The position numbers and the translations under genes were made by a program. The notes beneath the pieces were generated by a model. The model had not been told where the DNA came from, searched no databases, and saw nothing but the letters and a program-made list of their open reading frames with translations. DNA of 64,000 nt from Nocardioides sp. SYSU D00065. GTDB lineage: Bacteria; Actinomycetota; Actinomycetes; Propionibacteriales; Nocardioidaceae. The DNA lies in assembly GCF_017916425.1 (NCBI RefSeq), contig NZ_JAFMSX010000001.1, positions 1,302,001 to 1,366,000 on the forward strand. The letters run 5' to 3'. Below are positions 20,670 to 29,646 of the stretch, piece after piece (positions within the stretch are counted from its first letter, which is position 1; each line of letters starts with the position of its first letter).

Positions 20670-21201
20670 GCCGCTCAAGGTGCTCTTCGTGTGCACCGCC
20701 AACATCTGCCGCTCGCCCGCGATGGAGCTGATCGCGCGCGACCTGGCAGGTGACGCCGACGTCGTCTTCGCCAGCTCGGGCACCCACGCGGTGGACGGTC
20801 ACGCGATGGACGCCGACATGGTCGCGACCCTCCCAAAGGGCGCGGCCGACGCGTTCCGCAGCCGCGCCCTGACGGCCGCCGTGCTGAGCGACGTGGACCT
20901 GGTGCTCACGGCCGAGTCGGTGCACCGCGAGCACATCCTCGACGACTTCCCGCAGCTGCACCGCAAGGTGTTCACCCTCGGCCAGTTCGCAGCGACCATC
21001 GCGGAGCTGCCGGGCCTGGACGGCCGCGAGCTCGTCGAGGCGGCTGGGCGGCGACGTACGCCGACCCTGCCCGAGCACGACGTCGCGGACCCCTACCGGC
21101 GGGGCACGGCGGCCTCCCGGACGGCAACGGGCACAATCACTGCCATGTTGCGCGACATAGTCCCCCGCCTGACCGGCGCCTCGGCCGCTCGGGAGGACTG
21201 A
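20662..21201 (+). CDS. low-molecular-weight protein-tyrosine phosphatase family protein
   Basis: 179 aa. VLFVCTANICRSPAME carries the C-x5-R phosphate loop (Cys11, Arg17), and DVADPYRRG holds the general-acid Asp in the usual DP(F/Y) motif. Relatives act on protein phosphotyrosine or, in ArsC-type branches, on arsenate. Sandwiched between cysC and tauE with an 8-nt and a 1-nt overlap, so it is part of one operon and may have a role in sulfur metabolism or polysaccharide control. Confidence 0.82.
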   Translation: MPEPLKVLFVCTANICRSPAMELIARDLAGDADVVFASSGTHAVDGHAMDADMVATLPKGAADAFRSRALTAAVLSDVDLVLTAESVHREHILDDFPQLHRKVFTLGQFAATIAELPGLDGRELVEAAGRRRTPTLPEHDVADPYRRGTAASRTATGTITAMLRDIVPRLTGASAARED

Positions 21202-22202
21202 TGGACTGGGTCACCGCCACCTTCTTCTCGATCCTCGCTGCCGGGTTCTTCGTCGGCATCGTGGTCGGCCTGACCGGCATGGGCGGCGGCGCCCTGATGA
21301 CCCCCGCGCTGATCTTCCTCGGCGTCGGCGAGGCCGCCACCGTCGTGACCGCGGACCTCACCGCAGCAGCCGTCTACAAGAGCGGCGGAGCGATCGTGCA
21401 CAAGCGCGAGGGCTCACCCAACATGAAGCTCGCGATGTGGCTGATGATCGGGTCGATCCCGATGGCGCTGCTCGGGCCACACCTGCTCGCCTGGGTGGTC
21501 GACCCCGAGGACATCGACGAGACGCTCCTGCTCTGCATCGGCTTCGCGCTGCTGCTGGCCGCGGCGACGTACGCCTTGCGCCTGTACCTCAACCTGCTGC
21601 GGGTGCGCGGAGGCCAGCACCCCGACGACGACCCGCGGCTGCGCCCGATCCCCACGCTGCTCGTCGGCGCGCTCGGCGGGCTCCTCGTGGGCATCACCAG
21701 CGTCGGCTCCGGCTCGGTCATCATGATCGCGCTGCTGATGCTCTATCCCGGCCTGTCCGCGGTGAAGCTCGTCGGCACCGACCTGGTGCAGGCCGTCCCC
21801 CTGGTCCTGGCTGCCGCGGTGTCCAACATCGTGCTGCACGGCATCGACTGGGGGATCCTCATCCCACTGCTCCTGGGCTCGGTCCCCGGCACGCTGATGG
21901 GCTCCGCCCTCGCCCCGCGCGTGCCCCAGTCCTTCATCCGCCGCGGCATCGTCATCGTCCTGACCATGAGCGGCGTCGCGCTGCTGGACAAGGCCGGTTG
22001 GGCGCCGCTGGGCGTGGAGGAGACGCACCCGATGCTGATCGCCGGTGTCGGCATCGCCGTGCTGCTGATCCTCCCGATCGTGTGGGGGTTCCTGCGCAAG
22101 CAGCAGGGCCTGCCGATGTTCGGGTCCCCCACCATCGCCCAGCTCGAGGACCCGACCTACCGCCCGGGCCTGGTGGGCATGAAGAAGGTCGACCGCTCCT
22201 GA
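21201..22202 (+). CDS. sulfite exporter TauE/SafE family permease
   Basis: 333 aa, about eight membrane segments. The duplicated G-x-(G/S)-GG type loops appear as VGLTGMGGGALMTPAL near residue 21 and LVGITSVGSGSVIMIALL about 145 residues later, typical of the TauE family. Co-transcription with cysC (TGATG overlap through the phosphatase gene) suggests movement of sulfite, sulfate or an organosulfonate. Cytoplasmic membrane. Confidence 0.88.
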   Translation: MDWVTATFFSILAAGFFVGIVVGLTGMGGGALMTPALIFLGVGEAATVVTADLTAAAVYKSGGAIVHKREGSPNMKLAMWLMIGSIPMALLGPHLLAWVVDPEDIDETLLLCIGFALLLAAATYALRLYLNLLRVRGGQHPDDDPRLRPIPTLLVGALGGLLVGITSVGSGSVIMIALLMLYPGLSAVKLVGTDLVQAVPLVLAAAVSNIVLHGIDWGILIPLLLGSVPGTLMGSALAPRVPQSFIRRGIVIVLTMSGVALLDKAGWAPLGVEETHPMLIAGVGIAVLLILPIVWGFLRKQQGLPMFGSPTIAQLEDPTYRPGLVGMKKVDRS

Positions 22203-22342
22203 CGGGCCCGAGCGCTGCCGCCCGGCCTCCGGGCCGCGGCGTGTCGTGGCCGTCGTACGGCGTGTCGGGAGCGCAGCCGCGCCGGATCGGCCCCTGTGGA
22301 TGACCGGTCGCGCACGCACCTCCTGCGGACCAGGCTGACCCC

Positions 22343-23182
22343 GTGGATCCCGTCGCCGCCCTCGCCCGCCTCGGTGGGATCGCGTCGACGGCTCAGGTCC
22401 TCAGCCTCACCACGCGCAAGAGGCTGCGGCGGGCAGTCGACGAGGGACGGGTCGTGCGGGTGTCCCGCGGGCGATACGCGCTGCCGACGGCGGACGAGGC
22501 GAAGGCCGTGGCCCGGGAGGTGGGCGGCCACCTGCGGCTGCTCTGCGCAGCCGCGCACTGGGGTTGGGAGACGAAGTGGCCTGCCCGCCACCCCCAGGTC
22601 GTCGCTCCTCGCCGGCCGCGAGCGCCGGTCCGCGCGGAGGTGGCCTACGGCTGGCTTCCGCCGAGGGACCGGGACGGCTGGGCGACCTCGCCGCGGCGCA
22701 CCGTGCTCGACTGCGCGGCCGAGCTGCCCTTCGACGAGGCGCTCGCAGTCGCCGACTCCGCACTCCGGCACGGTGACCTCGACCACGACGACCTGCTCGC
22801 GACGCTGCGGCCGGACACCCCGGCTCACGTCCGCCGGGTCCTGGAGCACGCCACCGCGCTCGCCGCCAACCCCTTCGAGTCGGTGCTGCGAGCGGTGCTG
22901 GTCGACGCCGGGATCGACGTCGTCCCGCAGTGGGCCACCGCCATCGGGGGAGTGACCTACCACCCCGACCTCGCCGACCCCTTCCGCGCGCTGGCCATCG
23001 AGGCGAACTCGTGGGCCTTCCACGCCGGCAGGTCGGAGCACGACGCCGACTGCGTGCGCTACAACGCACTGGTCGTCGCCGGCTGGACGGTGCTGCGCTT
23101 CACCTGGGAGCAGGTGATGTTCGCGCCCCACGTGGTGGTGCGGACCGTGCGCGCGGCCATGTCGCTGCCGGTCGCCGCCTGA
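22343..23182 (+). CDS. AbiEi-type/DUF559-like protein
   Basis: 279 aa. An N-terminal winged-helix (ASTAQVLSLTTRKRLRRAV...VRVSRGRYALP) resembles AbiEi-type antitoxin N domains. The C-terminal part (YHPDLADPFRALAIEANSWAFHA and WTVLRFTWEQVM) resembles Vsr/DUF559 nuclease-fold proteins with a D...E pair. Leaderless: CAGGCT lies 6 nt before GTG 22343. No AbiEii-type toxin gene is next to it, so it is not evidently half of a toxin-antitoxin pair. Related to 4451-5403 and 44957-46033. Confidence 0.7.
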   Translation: MDPVAALARLGGIASTAQVLSLTTRKRLRRAVDEGRVVRVSRGRYALPTADEAKAVAREVGGHLRLLCAAAHWGWETKWPARHPQVVAPRRPRAPVRAEVAYGWLPPRDRDGWATSPRRTVLDCAAELPFDEALAVADSALRHGDLDHDDLLATLRPDTPAHVRRVLEHATALAANPFESVLRAVLVDAGIDVVPQWATAIGGVTYHPDLADPFRALAIEANSWAFHAGRSEHDADCVRYNALVVAGWTVLRFTWEQVMFAPHVVVRTVRAAMSLPVAA

Positions 23183-23215
23183 GGGGCCGGAGCACGGCCG
23201 CCCGCCGGATCGGGC

Positions 23216-23269
23216 GCGGCGAGAAGCGGGCGTCGTACGCGTGTCGCGGGCGGCAGCGGCGAGAAGCGG
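23216..23269. repeat. short direct repeats after the AbiEi-like gene
   Basis: GCGGCGAGAAGCGG occurs at 23216-23229 and again at 23256-23269, 40 bp apart. The spacer contains CGTCGTACGCGTGTCG, which nearly repeats CGTCGTACGGCGTGTCG at 22251-22267 on the upstream side of the same gene. Confidence 0.45.
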
Positions 23270-23272
23270 CCC

Positions 23273-24097
23273 TCACGCCAGGCCGAGCAGCTCCCGGCAC
23301 TGGGCGGGCGTCATCGGTGTCCGCTGCGTGATCCGGCCGAGCTCGGCGGCGCGAGAGACCAGCTGCGCGTTGGACTCGACGGGCACGCCGCGGCTGATCG
23401 TCAGCACGTCCTCCATGCCCACGCGCAGGTGACCGCCCATCGACAGCGACGCCATCGCGACGGCGAGGGTCGAGCGGCCGATCCCGGTCGCCGACCACGA
23501 CGTCACCTCGGCAGGCAGGGCGGCCACGCCGGCGACCAGGGCCGGGGCCGTGCCGGGCATGCCGCCGGGGACACCCATGACGAAGTCGACGTGCACCTTG
23601 CCACCCGCAGGGAGGCCGTACTCGCGCAGGAGGCGGCCGAGGGCATGCACCTGGCCCAGGTCGAACAGCTCGAACTCGGGGGCGACGCCGCGCTCGAGCG
23701 CCAGCTGGTAGAGGTCCTTGACGAACGGCCAGGGGTTGAGGAACACGTCGTCGCCGAAGTTGGTCGTGCCCATCGTCAGGCTGCACGAGTCGGGCTCGGC
23801 GTCGAGCACCTCGAGCCGCTCGTCCAGCGGATCGTGCACCGAGCCGCCGGTGGAGAGCTGCACGACCAGCGACGAGCTCTCGCGCACGGCGGCCACCCAC
23901 TCGCGCAGGAGGGCCTGGTCGAGGGTCGGCCGGTGGGAGGCGTCGCGGACGTGGATGTGGATCATCGCGGCGCCCGCCGCCTCGCACTCGGCCGCGGTGC
24001 GCGCGATCTCCTCGGGCGTGGTGGGCAGCTGCGGACAGTCGGCCTTCGCGGTCTCGGCACCGGTGGGAGCGACCGTGATCAGCAGGGCATCGGGCAT
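23273..24097 (-). CDS. BKACE family (DUF849) beta-keto acid cleavage enzyme
   Basis: 274 aa TIM-barrel protein. GAAMIHIHVRDASHRPT gives the HxH zinc ligands, QLSTGG and SLTMGTTNFGDDVFLNPW follow, and RVGMEDVL closes the core. These enzymes condense a beta-keto acid with acetyl-CoA and cleave it to acetoacetate plus a CoA ester. 3-keto-5-aminohexanoate cleavage is only one of many substrates. Divergent from dtd across 17 bp with overlapping -10 boxes. Substrate not deducible here. Confidence 0.85.
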   Translation of the reverse strand: MPDALLITVAPTGAETAKADCPQLPTTPEEIARTAAECEAAGAAMIHIHVRDASHRPTLDQALLREWVAAVRESSSLVVQLSTGGSVHDPLDERLEVLDAEPDSCSLTMGTTNFGDDVFLNPWPFVKDLYQLALERGVAPEFELFDLGQVHALGRLLREYGLPAGGKVHVDFVMGVPGGMPGTAPALVAGVAALPAEVTSWSATGIGRSTLAVAMASLSMGGHLRVGMEDVLTISRGVPVESNAQLVSRAAELGRITQRTPMTPAQCRELLGLA

Positions 24098-24114
24098 GGC
24101 GGCATCCTTGCACC
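24098..24114. promoter_or_regulatory. 17-bp divergent promoter with overlapping -10 boxes (BKACE / dtd)
   Basis: CATCCT (24103-24108) lies 6 nt before ATG 24115. On the other strand AAGGAT (24109-24104) lies 6 nt before ATG 24097. The geometry matches the 7534-7550 promoter base for base in spacing. Confidence 0.5.
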
Positions 24115-24543
24115 ATGCGCGCCGTCATCCAGCGGGTCTCCTCCGCCACTGTCCGGGTCGACGGCGAGGAGGTCGGCCGGATCGACGGTCCGGGGCTCCT
24201 GGTCTACCTCGGCGTCACCCACGGCGACGGCGCCGCGGAGGTCGCCTGGACCGCGCGCAAGATCTGGGACCTGCGCCTGCTGCGCGAGGAACGCAGCCTC
24301 AGCGACGTCGGCGCGCCAGTACTCGTCGTGAGCCAGTTCACGCTCCACGGCGATGCTCGCAAGGGCCGGCGCCCCACCTGGCAGGCCGCCGCGCCGGGCC
24401 CGGTGAGCGAGCCGGCGTACGACGCGGTGTGCGCCGAGCTCGAGCGGCTCGGTGCCCACGTCGAGCGCGGGCGGTTCGGCGCCGACATGCAGGTCGAGAG
24501 CGTCAACGACGGGCCGCTCACCCTCGTGCTCGACACGCCCTAG
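24115..24543 (+). CDS. dtd: D-aminoacyl-tRNA deacylase
   Basis: 142 aa, canonical length. MRAVIQRVSSATVRVDGE is the typical start, VVSQFTLHGDARKGRRP carries the SQxT motif and VNDGPLTLVLD the C-terminal NxGP(V/L)T motif with the cross-subunit Gly-cisPro. It removes D-amino acids (and glycine from tRNA-Ala) in proofreading. Leaderless ATG. Its stop overlaps the convergent GH16 gene by 4 nt. Confidence 0.93.
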   Translation: MRAVIQRVSSATVRVDGEEVGRIDGPGLLVYLGVTHGDGAAEVAWTARKIWDLRLLREERSLSDVGAPVLVVSQFTLHGDARKGRRPTWQAAAPGPVSEPAYDAVCAELERLGAHVERGRFGADMQVESVNDGPLTLVLDTP

Positions 24544-25700
24544 CGCGGACCGGTCTCCCAGACCCGCGCCCAGTCGACATCCATGTGCTCGGGCAGCTCG
24601 CCGTTGAAGCGCGGCAGCTCGTAGTCGGAGGACAGCAGGCTCAGGATCAGGAACTCCTGGCGCCCCGAGGTCTCGCCCTCCAGCCGGTGCGTGACCTGGC
24701 CGTCGATGCGGAAGACGTACTCCTCGGGCGTCCACTCGACCGAGAACACGTGGTACTGCTCGGCCCAGCCCTCGCCGTACTGGTCGAGGTCGCGCACCCA
24801 CCCGCCGGAGGTCTGCTTCCTGCCGTCCTCGTCCAGCCAGTAGGCGAAGCTGGTGAGGCCGCCCTCGGGGTGGCCGTCGCCGAAGTACTCCATGACGTCG
24901 ATCTCGGCGCCGCCGGTCCGGGCGCCGCCGGCGGACTGGCCGCCGACGGCCTGCATCCAGAACGCCGCGTGCTGGCCGCGGGCGGACTGCGCCTTGATGC
25001 GGGCGGCGGCGAAGCCGTAGGTGAAGCCGTAGACGCCCTCGGTGCCGACGTGCCCGTTGAGGCGGTATGGGAACTGCTTGCGGCGGCCCGGCAGCCGGCA
25101 CTGCCCCCTGGCAGGGTCGTCGAGCACGCTCAGCCGCAGGACGCCGTCGAGCACCTCGGCGCCTCGGGGATCGGCCCGCGAGCACATGCGCACGCCGACG
25201 TGACCCTGGTCGCGGGTGTGCCACGTGCCGTCTGCCTCGTCGACGGTGTCCCGCTCGAAGTCGTCGGTGAAGCTGGCCTCCGGGGCGTCGTCGGTCGAGA
25301 CCTCGGCGCCGACCGCGTCCTCGCCCTCGCCGACCACGACGTGCAGCACACCGGGCGTGCGGGTGGTCAGCGCGACCTCGCCGTCGGCGTCGGTCTCCTG
25401 CTCCGAGACGGACGTCCAGTCGTCGCCGTCCTCGGCGAAGAGCCTCACGGGCGTGCCTGCCTCGGCGTCCTCGACGGTGGCCGCCACGACCCAGGCGGCG
25501 TCGTCGGCCGGCTCGGGATCCTCGCCGGTCGCCGCGAGCTGGGGCAGCACCCGCACCTCGAGCGCGTCGCTGTCCCGGTACGACGGCGGGCCGGCCTCCT
25601 CGGCCGCGGAGCACCCGGCACCGAGCAGGGCCACGACCAGCACTCCGCCGACCAGCCGGCGCGGTCGGGGACGGGACGCGAGTCGGGGGGCGCGGCTCAT
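24540..25700 (-). CDS. secreted lipoprotein with glycoside hydrolase family 16 domain
   Basis: 386 aa. A basic N terminus, a hydrophobic segment and the lipobox LLGAGC (Cys30) mark a lipoprotein. Residues about 40-140 form an acidic Ig-like region. The GH16 jelly-roll follows, with the catalytic EIDVMEYFG (Glu266, Asp268, Glu271) and an FSVEWTPEEYVFRIDG strand. GH16 enzymes cut beta-1,3/1,4-glucans, agar, carrageenan or related glycans; the target is unknown. CAGACT lies 7 nt before the ATG at 25700. Confidence 0.85.
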   Translation of the reverse strand: MSRAPRLASRPRPRRLVGGVLVVALLGAGCSAAEEAGPPSYRDSDALEVRVLPQLAATGEDPEPADDAAWVVAATVEDAEAGTPVRLFAEDGDDWTSVSEQETDADGEVALTTRTPGVLHVVVGEGEDAVGAEVSTDDAPEASFTDDFERDTVDEADGTWHTRDQGHVGVRMCSRADPRGAEVLDGVLRLSVLDDPARGQCRLPGRRKQFPYRLNGHVGTEGVYGFTYGFAAARIKAQSARGQHAAFWMQAVGGQSAGGARTGGAEIDVMEYFGDGHPEGGLTSFAYWLDEDGRKQTSGGWVRDLDQYGEGWAEQYHVFSVEWTPEEYVFRIDGQVTHRLEGETSGRQEFLILSLLSSDYELPRFNGELPEHMDVDWARVWETGPR

Positions 25701-25737
25701 TCGCCCGAGTCTGTCCGACCACGCCCGGCCATGCGAA

Positions 25738-25766
25738 TTCGCCGAGGCGTTCCACGTCGCTACGAT
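25738..25766 (+). promoter_or_regulatory. probable cysDN promoter
   Basis: TTCGCC (25738-25743), a 17-bp gap and TACGAT (25761-25766) form a plausible vegetative promoter, which would give a ~32-nt 5' UTR. No known sulfur riboswitch is visible in this short leader. Confidence 0.35.
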
Positions 25767-25802
25767 GAACGCTGCTGTCCCTAGAGAGGTCCTCGCCACG
25801 CC

Positions 25803-26717
25803 ATGACCAACACCCACGTCGACTACCAGCTGAGTCAGCTGGACCAGCTCGAGGCGGAGTCGATCCACATCTTCCGTGAGGTCGCCGCCGAGTTCGAGAA
25901 GCCGGTCCTGATGTTCTCGGGTGGCAAGGACTCCATCGTGATGCTCCGCCTGGCGGAGAAGGCGTTCTTCCCTGCCAAGCTGCCGTTCCCGCTGCTGCAG
26001 GTCGACACCGGCCTGGACTTCGCCGAGGTGCTGGCCACCCGCGACTCGTGGGTCGAGCGCCTGGGTGCGCGGATGATCGTCGCCACGATCGACGAGGCGA
26101 TCGCCGCGGGTCACGTGGTCGACGACGGCAAGACCAGCCGCAACCGCATGCAGATCGGCACGCTGCTCGGCGCGATCGAGGAGAACGGGTTCACCGCCGC
26201 CTTCGGCGGCGGGCGGCGTGACGAGGAGAAGGCCCGCGCGAAGGAGCGGGTCTACTCCCACCGCGACGACTTCGGCCAGTGGGACCCCAAGAACCAGCGC
26301 CCCGAGCTGTGGAGCCTCTACAACGGCCGGATCCACGCCGGCGAGCACATGCGCATCTTCCCGCTGTCCAACTGGACCGAGCTCGACATCTGGCACTACA
26401 TCCACCGCGAGCAGATCGAGATCCCCTCGATCTACTTCGCTCACGAGCGCGAGGTCATCGAGCGCGACGGCATGCTGCTGTCGGTCGGCCCGGAGATCCA
26501 GCCCAAGGCCGGCGAGACGCCGGTGACCAAGACGGTGCGCTTCCGCACCGTCGGCGACCGCACCCAGACCGGCTGCGTCGAGTCGACCGCGACCGACACC
26601 GCCGCCATCATCGACGAGATCGCCATCGCCCGGGTCACCGAGCGCGGCGCCACCCGTGGCGACGACCGCTTCTCCGAGGCCGCCATGGAAGACCGCAAGA
26701 AGGAAGGCTACTTCTGA
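25803..26717 (+). CDS. cysD: sulfate adenylyltransferase subunit 2
   Basis: 304 aa. The PP-loop SGGKDS (39-44) and the conserved FGGGRRDEEKARAKER and SNWTELDIWHYI segments identify CysD. With CysN it makes adenosine-5'-phosphosulfate from ATP and sulfate. The ATG of cysN overlaps its stop by one base. A 13-codon reading frame (25764-25805) ends on the cysD start in an ATGA overlap; it has no cysteine codons and is not called. Confidence 0.95.
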   Translation: MTNTHVDYQLSQLDQLEAESIHIFREVAAEFEKPVLMFSGGKDSIVMLRLAEKAFFPAKLPFPLLQVDTGLDFAEVLATRDSWVERLGARMIVATIDEAIAAGHVVDDGKTSRNRMQIGTLLGAIEENGFTAAFGGGRRDEEKARAKERVYSHRDDFGQWDPKNQRPELWSLYNGRIHAGEHMRIFPLSNWTELDIWHYIHREQIEIPSIYFAHEREVIERDGMLLSVGPEIQPKAGETPVTKTVRFRTVGDRTQTGCVESTATDTAAIIDEIAIARVTERGATRGDDRFSEAAMEDRKKEGYF

Positions 26718-28006
26718 TGGCCACCACCGACTCCCACACGACCGCCCAGGGCCAGATGGACCTGCTCCGCTTCGCGACGGCCGGCTCCGTCGACGACGGC
26801 AAGTCGACCCTGATCGGTCGCCTGCTGCTCGACTCGAAGTCGATCTTCGAGGACCAGCTCGAGGCGGTGGAGTCGACCAGCCAGTCCAAGGGCTACGACT
26901 ACACCGACCTGGCGCTGCTGACCGACGGCCTGCGCTCCGAGCGCGAGCAGGGCATCACGATCGACGTGGCCTACCGCTACTTCGCGACCCCGAACCGCAA
27001 GTTCATCATCGCCGACACCCCGGGCCACATCCAGTACACCCGCAACATGGTCACCGGCGCCTCGACCGCCGACCTGGGCCTCGTGCTGGTCGACGCCCGC
27101 CAGGGCCTCACCGAGCAGTCGCGCCGCCACGCGGTGCTGCTGTCGCTGCTCCGCGTGCCCCACCTGGTGCTCGCGATCAACAAGATGGACCTGGTCGACT
27201 GGTCGCAGGAGGTCTACGAGAAGATCCACCGCGAGTTCACGCAGTTCGCGACGAAGCTCAACATCCCCGACCTCGAGGTCATCCCGATCTCGGCGCTGCA
27301 GGGCGACAACGTCGTCAACCGCTCCGAGAACACCCCCTGGTACTCCGGGCCGACGCTCATGCACCACCTCGAGCACGTCCACGTCGCCTCCGACCGCGAC
27401 CTCGTCGACACCCGCTTCCCGGTGCAGTACGTCATCCGCCCCAAGTCCGACGCCTACCACGACTTCCGCGGGTACGCCGGCCAGGTCGCCGGCGGCGTGC
27501 TGAAGAAGGGCGACGAGGTCGTCGTCCTCCCTTCCGGGATGCCGTCGAAGATCGCCAAGGTCGAGCTCTTCGACCAGGAGATCGCCGAGGCGTTCCCGCC
27601 CATGTCCGTCACCGTGCACCTCGAGGACGACGTCGACGTCTCCCGCGGCGACATGATCGCTCGGCCCAAGAACGCCCCCAAGCCCAGCCAGGACATCGAC
27701 GCGATGGTCTGCTGGATGACCAACGAGCCGCTCAAGCCGCGGCAGAAGCTGGCCATCAAGCACACCACCCGCACCGGCCGGGCCATGGTCAAGGACATCC
27801 AGTACCGCCTGGACGTCAACAGCCTCCACCGTGACCAGGACACCAAGGAGCTCGGGCTCAACGAGATCGGCCGCGTCCAGCTGCGCACCACCGTGCCGCT
27901 GCTGTGCGACCCGTACTCCAAGAACCGCACCACCGGCTCGTTCATCCTGATCGACGAGGCGACCGGCGTGACCGTCGGTGCCGGCATGATCAACAGCGGC
28001 AGCTGA
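26717..28006 (+). CDS. cysN: sulfate adenylyltransferase subunit 1 (GTPase)
   Basis: 429 aa EF-Tu-like GTPase. G1 is GSVDDGKST (23-31), G3 DTPGH and G4 NKMD, and the switch segment SEREQGITIDVAYRYF is intact. GTP hydrolysis drives sulfate adenylylation by CysD. The protein ends after the second beta-barrel, so unlike many actinobacterial homologues it carries no C-terminal APS kinase. That activity is encoded separately at 19482-20669. Confidence 0.95.
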   Translation: MATTDSHTTAQGQMDLLRFATAGSVDDGKSTLIGRLLLDSKSIFEDQLEAVESTSQSKGYDYTDLALLTDGLRSEREQGITIDVAYRYFATPNRKFIIADTPGHIQYTRNMVTGASTADLGLVLVDARQGLTEQSRRHAVLLSLLRVPHLVLAINKMDLVDWSQEVYEKIHREFTQFATKLNIPDLEVIPISALQGDNVVNRSENTPWYSGPTLMHHLEHVHVASDRDLVDTRFPVQYVIRPKSDAYHDFRGYAGQVAGGVLKKGDEVVVLPSGMPSKIAKVELFDQEIAEAFPPMSVTVHLEDDVDVSRGDMIARPKNAPKPSQDIDAMVCWMTNEPLKPRQKLAIKHTTRTGRAMVKDIQYRLDVNSLHRDQDTKELGLNEIGRVQLRTTVPLLCDPYSKNRTTGSFILIDEATGVTVGAGMINSGS

Positions 28007-28027
28007 GCGGCCGCACCGGGAGCACCC

Positions 28028-29506
28028 TCAGCGGGGCAGCACCACGCACACCGTGGTGCCCCCGCCGGGGGTGCTCTCGAGCGACACCCCTCCGCCGTGC
28101 GCCTCGGCGACGGCGCGCACGATGCTCAGGCCGAGACCGGTGCCGGGCACCTGGAGGCGGCGCGCGTTGCGACCGCGGTAGAACCGGTTGAAGACGTGGT
28201 CGCGGTCCTCGGGGTCGATCCCCTCGCCGTCGTCGGCCACACTGAGCTGCACGTGGGTCTCGCACGAGGTCACCGCGACGACGATCCGGCCGCCGCGCGG
28301 CGTGTAGGCGATCGCGTTGCAGACCAGGTTGTCGACCAGCTGCCGCAACCGCATGCCGTCGACGACCGCGACCAGGGAGTCCGGCAGGTCCGACTCGAGG
28401 GTGACCCCGGCCTGCGCGGCGTCCACCGCGGCTGCCTCCAGCGCCTCGGCGAGGATCGTCACGAGGTCGACCCGATAGGGGTCGACCAGCGGCGAGCCGG
28501 AGGTGGCCCGGGTGGAGAAGAGCAGGTCCGCCACGAGGTGCGACAGGCGCTGGACGTTGCGGCGGGCGGCGGCGACGCGCGGTCGGGCAGCGGGACCGAT
28601 CTCGGCTGAGTCCTCCAGCAGCTCGAGGTGGGCCATGGCGGAGGTGAGGGGCGTGCGGAGCTCGTGCGAGATCGAGGTGACGAAGTCGTCCTTGACCCGG
28701 ATCGCGCGCATCAGCTCGGTGACGTCCTGGTAGGCCAGCGCGGCGCCGGTGAGCGTGCCGACACGGTCGCGGACCGATCGCGCCGACACCGACAGCGCCC
28801 GGCGCGACTCCGGGTCCTCCCCGACCCAGATGAGGAAGTCGTCGAACTCCTCGCCCGCGACCGCCCGCACCGTGGGCATCTCCTCGGAGCTGAGCGGTCG
28901 GGCCTGCTCGGCGTCGTAGAGGTAGCCGGTCTGGCCCACCCGACCGCGGTGGCCGTGGGGGAACGCGAGGTCCATGAAGTCCTGGTGACGGGAGTTGTAG
29001 CCCTGGTAGGTGCCGTCGGCATCGAGCAGCAGCAGGCCCACCGCCACGGTGTCGAACACCGCTTCGGCCTTGCGCTGCTCGGACTCCACAGCCGCCTCGG
29101 CCGCGTCGAGCCGCTCCGCGAACGCGTGGCGCTCGGTGAGGTCGGCGATCTGCGAGATGAAGTGCAGCGGGGCACCATCGGCATCGCGCAGCAGCGCGAC
29201 GGAGAGGTCGCCGACCAGGAGGGAGCCGTCGGCACGGATGTAGCGCTTGGTGATGCGGTAGCTGGGGATCGTCCCGGCCAGCGTGCGGGTGGCGAGGGCC
29301 AGGTCGCTGGCGAGGTCGTCGGGGTGGGTGATGTCCTGGAACGCCATCGTCGTCATCGCGCCGGCGTCGTAGCCGAGCATGTCGCACAGGGCCGCGTTGG
29401 CGGTGAGGAAGTCACCGGTGATGGAGACGAGGGCCGTCCCGACCGGCGAGTGCTCCACGGTGAGGCGCCACAGGTCGTCGGTCACGGGCAGGCTCGCTTG
29501 ATGCAT
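28028..29506 (-). CDS. PAS-domain sensor histidine kinase (cytoplasmic)
   Basis: 492 aa, no membrane segment. PAS 1 covers about 12-130 (with the DITHPDDL motif and a PAC-like end at QIADLTERH), and PAS 2 about 140-260. HisKA contains SISHELRTPL (phospho-His281), and the ATPase has an N box (QLVDNLVCNAIAYTP), DDGEGID and GTGLGLSIV. No response-regulator gene is adjacent, so it is an orphan. ATG 29506 is preferred, with AGGGAT some 9 nt upstream. A strong hairpin separates it from the sseA operon. Confidence 0.88.
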   Translation of the reverse strand: MHQASLPVTDDLWRLTVEHSPVGTALVSITGDFLTANAALCDMLGYDAGAMTTMAFQDITHPDDLASDLALATRTLAGTIPSYRITKRYIRADGSLLVGDLSVALLRDADGAPLHFISQIADLTERHAFAERLDAAEAAVESEQRKAEAVFDTVAVGLLLLDADGTYQGYNSRHQDFMDLAFPHGHRGRVGQTGYLYDAEQARPLSSEEMPTVRAVAGEEFDDFLIWVGEDPESRRALSVSARSVRDRVGTLTGAALAYQDVTELMRAIRVKDDFVTSISHELRTPLTSAMAHLELLEDSAEIGPAARPRVAAARRNVQRLSHLVADLLFSTRATSGSPLVDPYRVDLVTILAEALEAAAVDAAQAGVTLESDLPDSLVAVVDGMRLRQLVDNLVCNAIAYTPRGGRIVVAVTSCETHVQLSVADDGEGIDPEDRDHVFNRFYRGRNARRLQVPGTGLGLSIVRAVAEAHGGGVSLESTPGGGTTVCVVLPR

Positions 29507-29599
29507 CACGCGATCCCTTCGCGTCCGGAGCGGAACTCCCACGGTAGGACGCGGGCGCGCGGGGCGGGGCGACTTCGGGATAACTGCGAGGAAATTGCT

Positions 29600-29630
29600 G
29601 GAACCGCCCCGCGGGTCGCGGGGCGGTTCC
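29600..29630 (-). terminator. rho-independent-type terminator after the DUF1416 gene
   Basis: GGAACCGCCCCGCG (29600-29613) and CGCGGGGCGGTTCC (29617-29630) form a perfect 14-bp stem with a 3-nt loop. Minus-strand RNA then runs into AGCAATTTCC. It closes the DUF4395-sseA-DUF1416 operon before the histidine kinase gene. Confidence 0.75.
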
Positions 29631-29646
29631 GTGAGGCGGGAGCCGG

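Noticed and set aside
18408..20783. Long minus-strand open frame opposite cysC and overlapping asparaginase
   Set aside because: cysC and asparaginase have intact motifs in their own frames; the long frame shows no recognisable domain.
22343..23182. Type IV toxin-antitoxin operon
   Set aside because: Only the antitoxin-like N domain is seen; no AbiEii-type nucleotidyltransferase toxin is next to any of the three genes.
25764..25805. 13-codon ORF ending on the cysD start as a leader peptide
   Set aside because: No cysteine codons and no alternative pairing seen; the ATGA overlap may be chance, and its ATG overlaps the probable -10.
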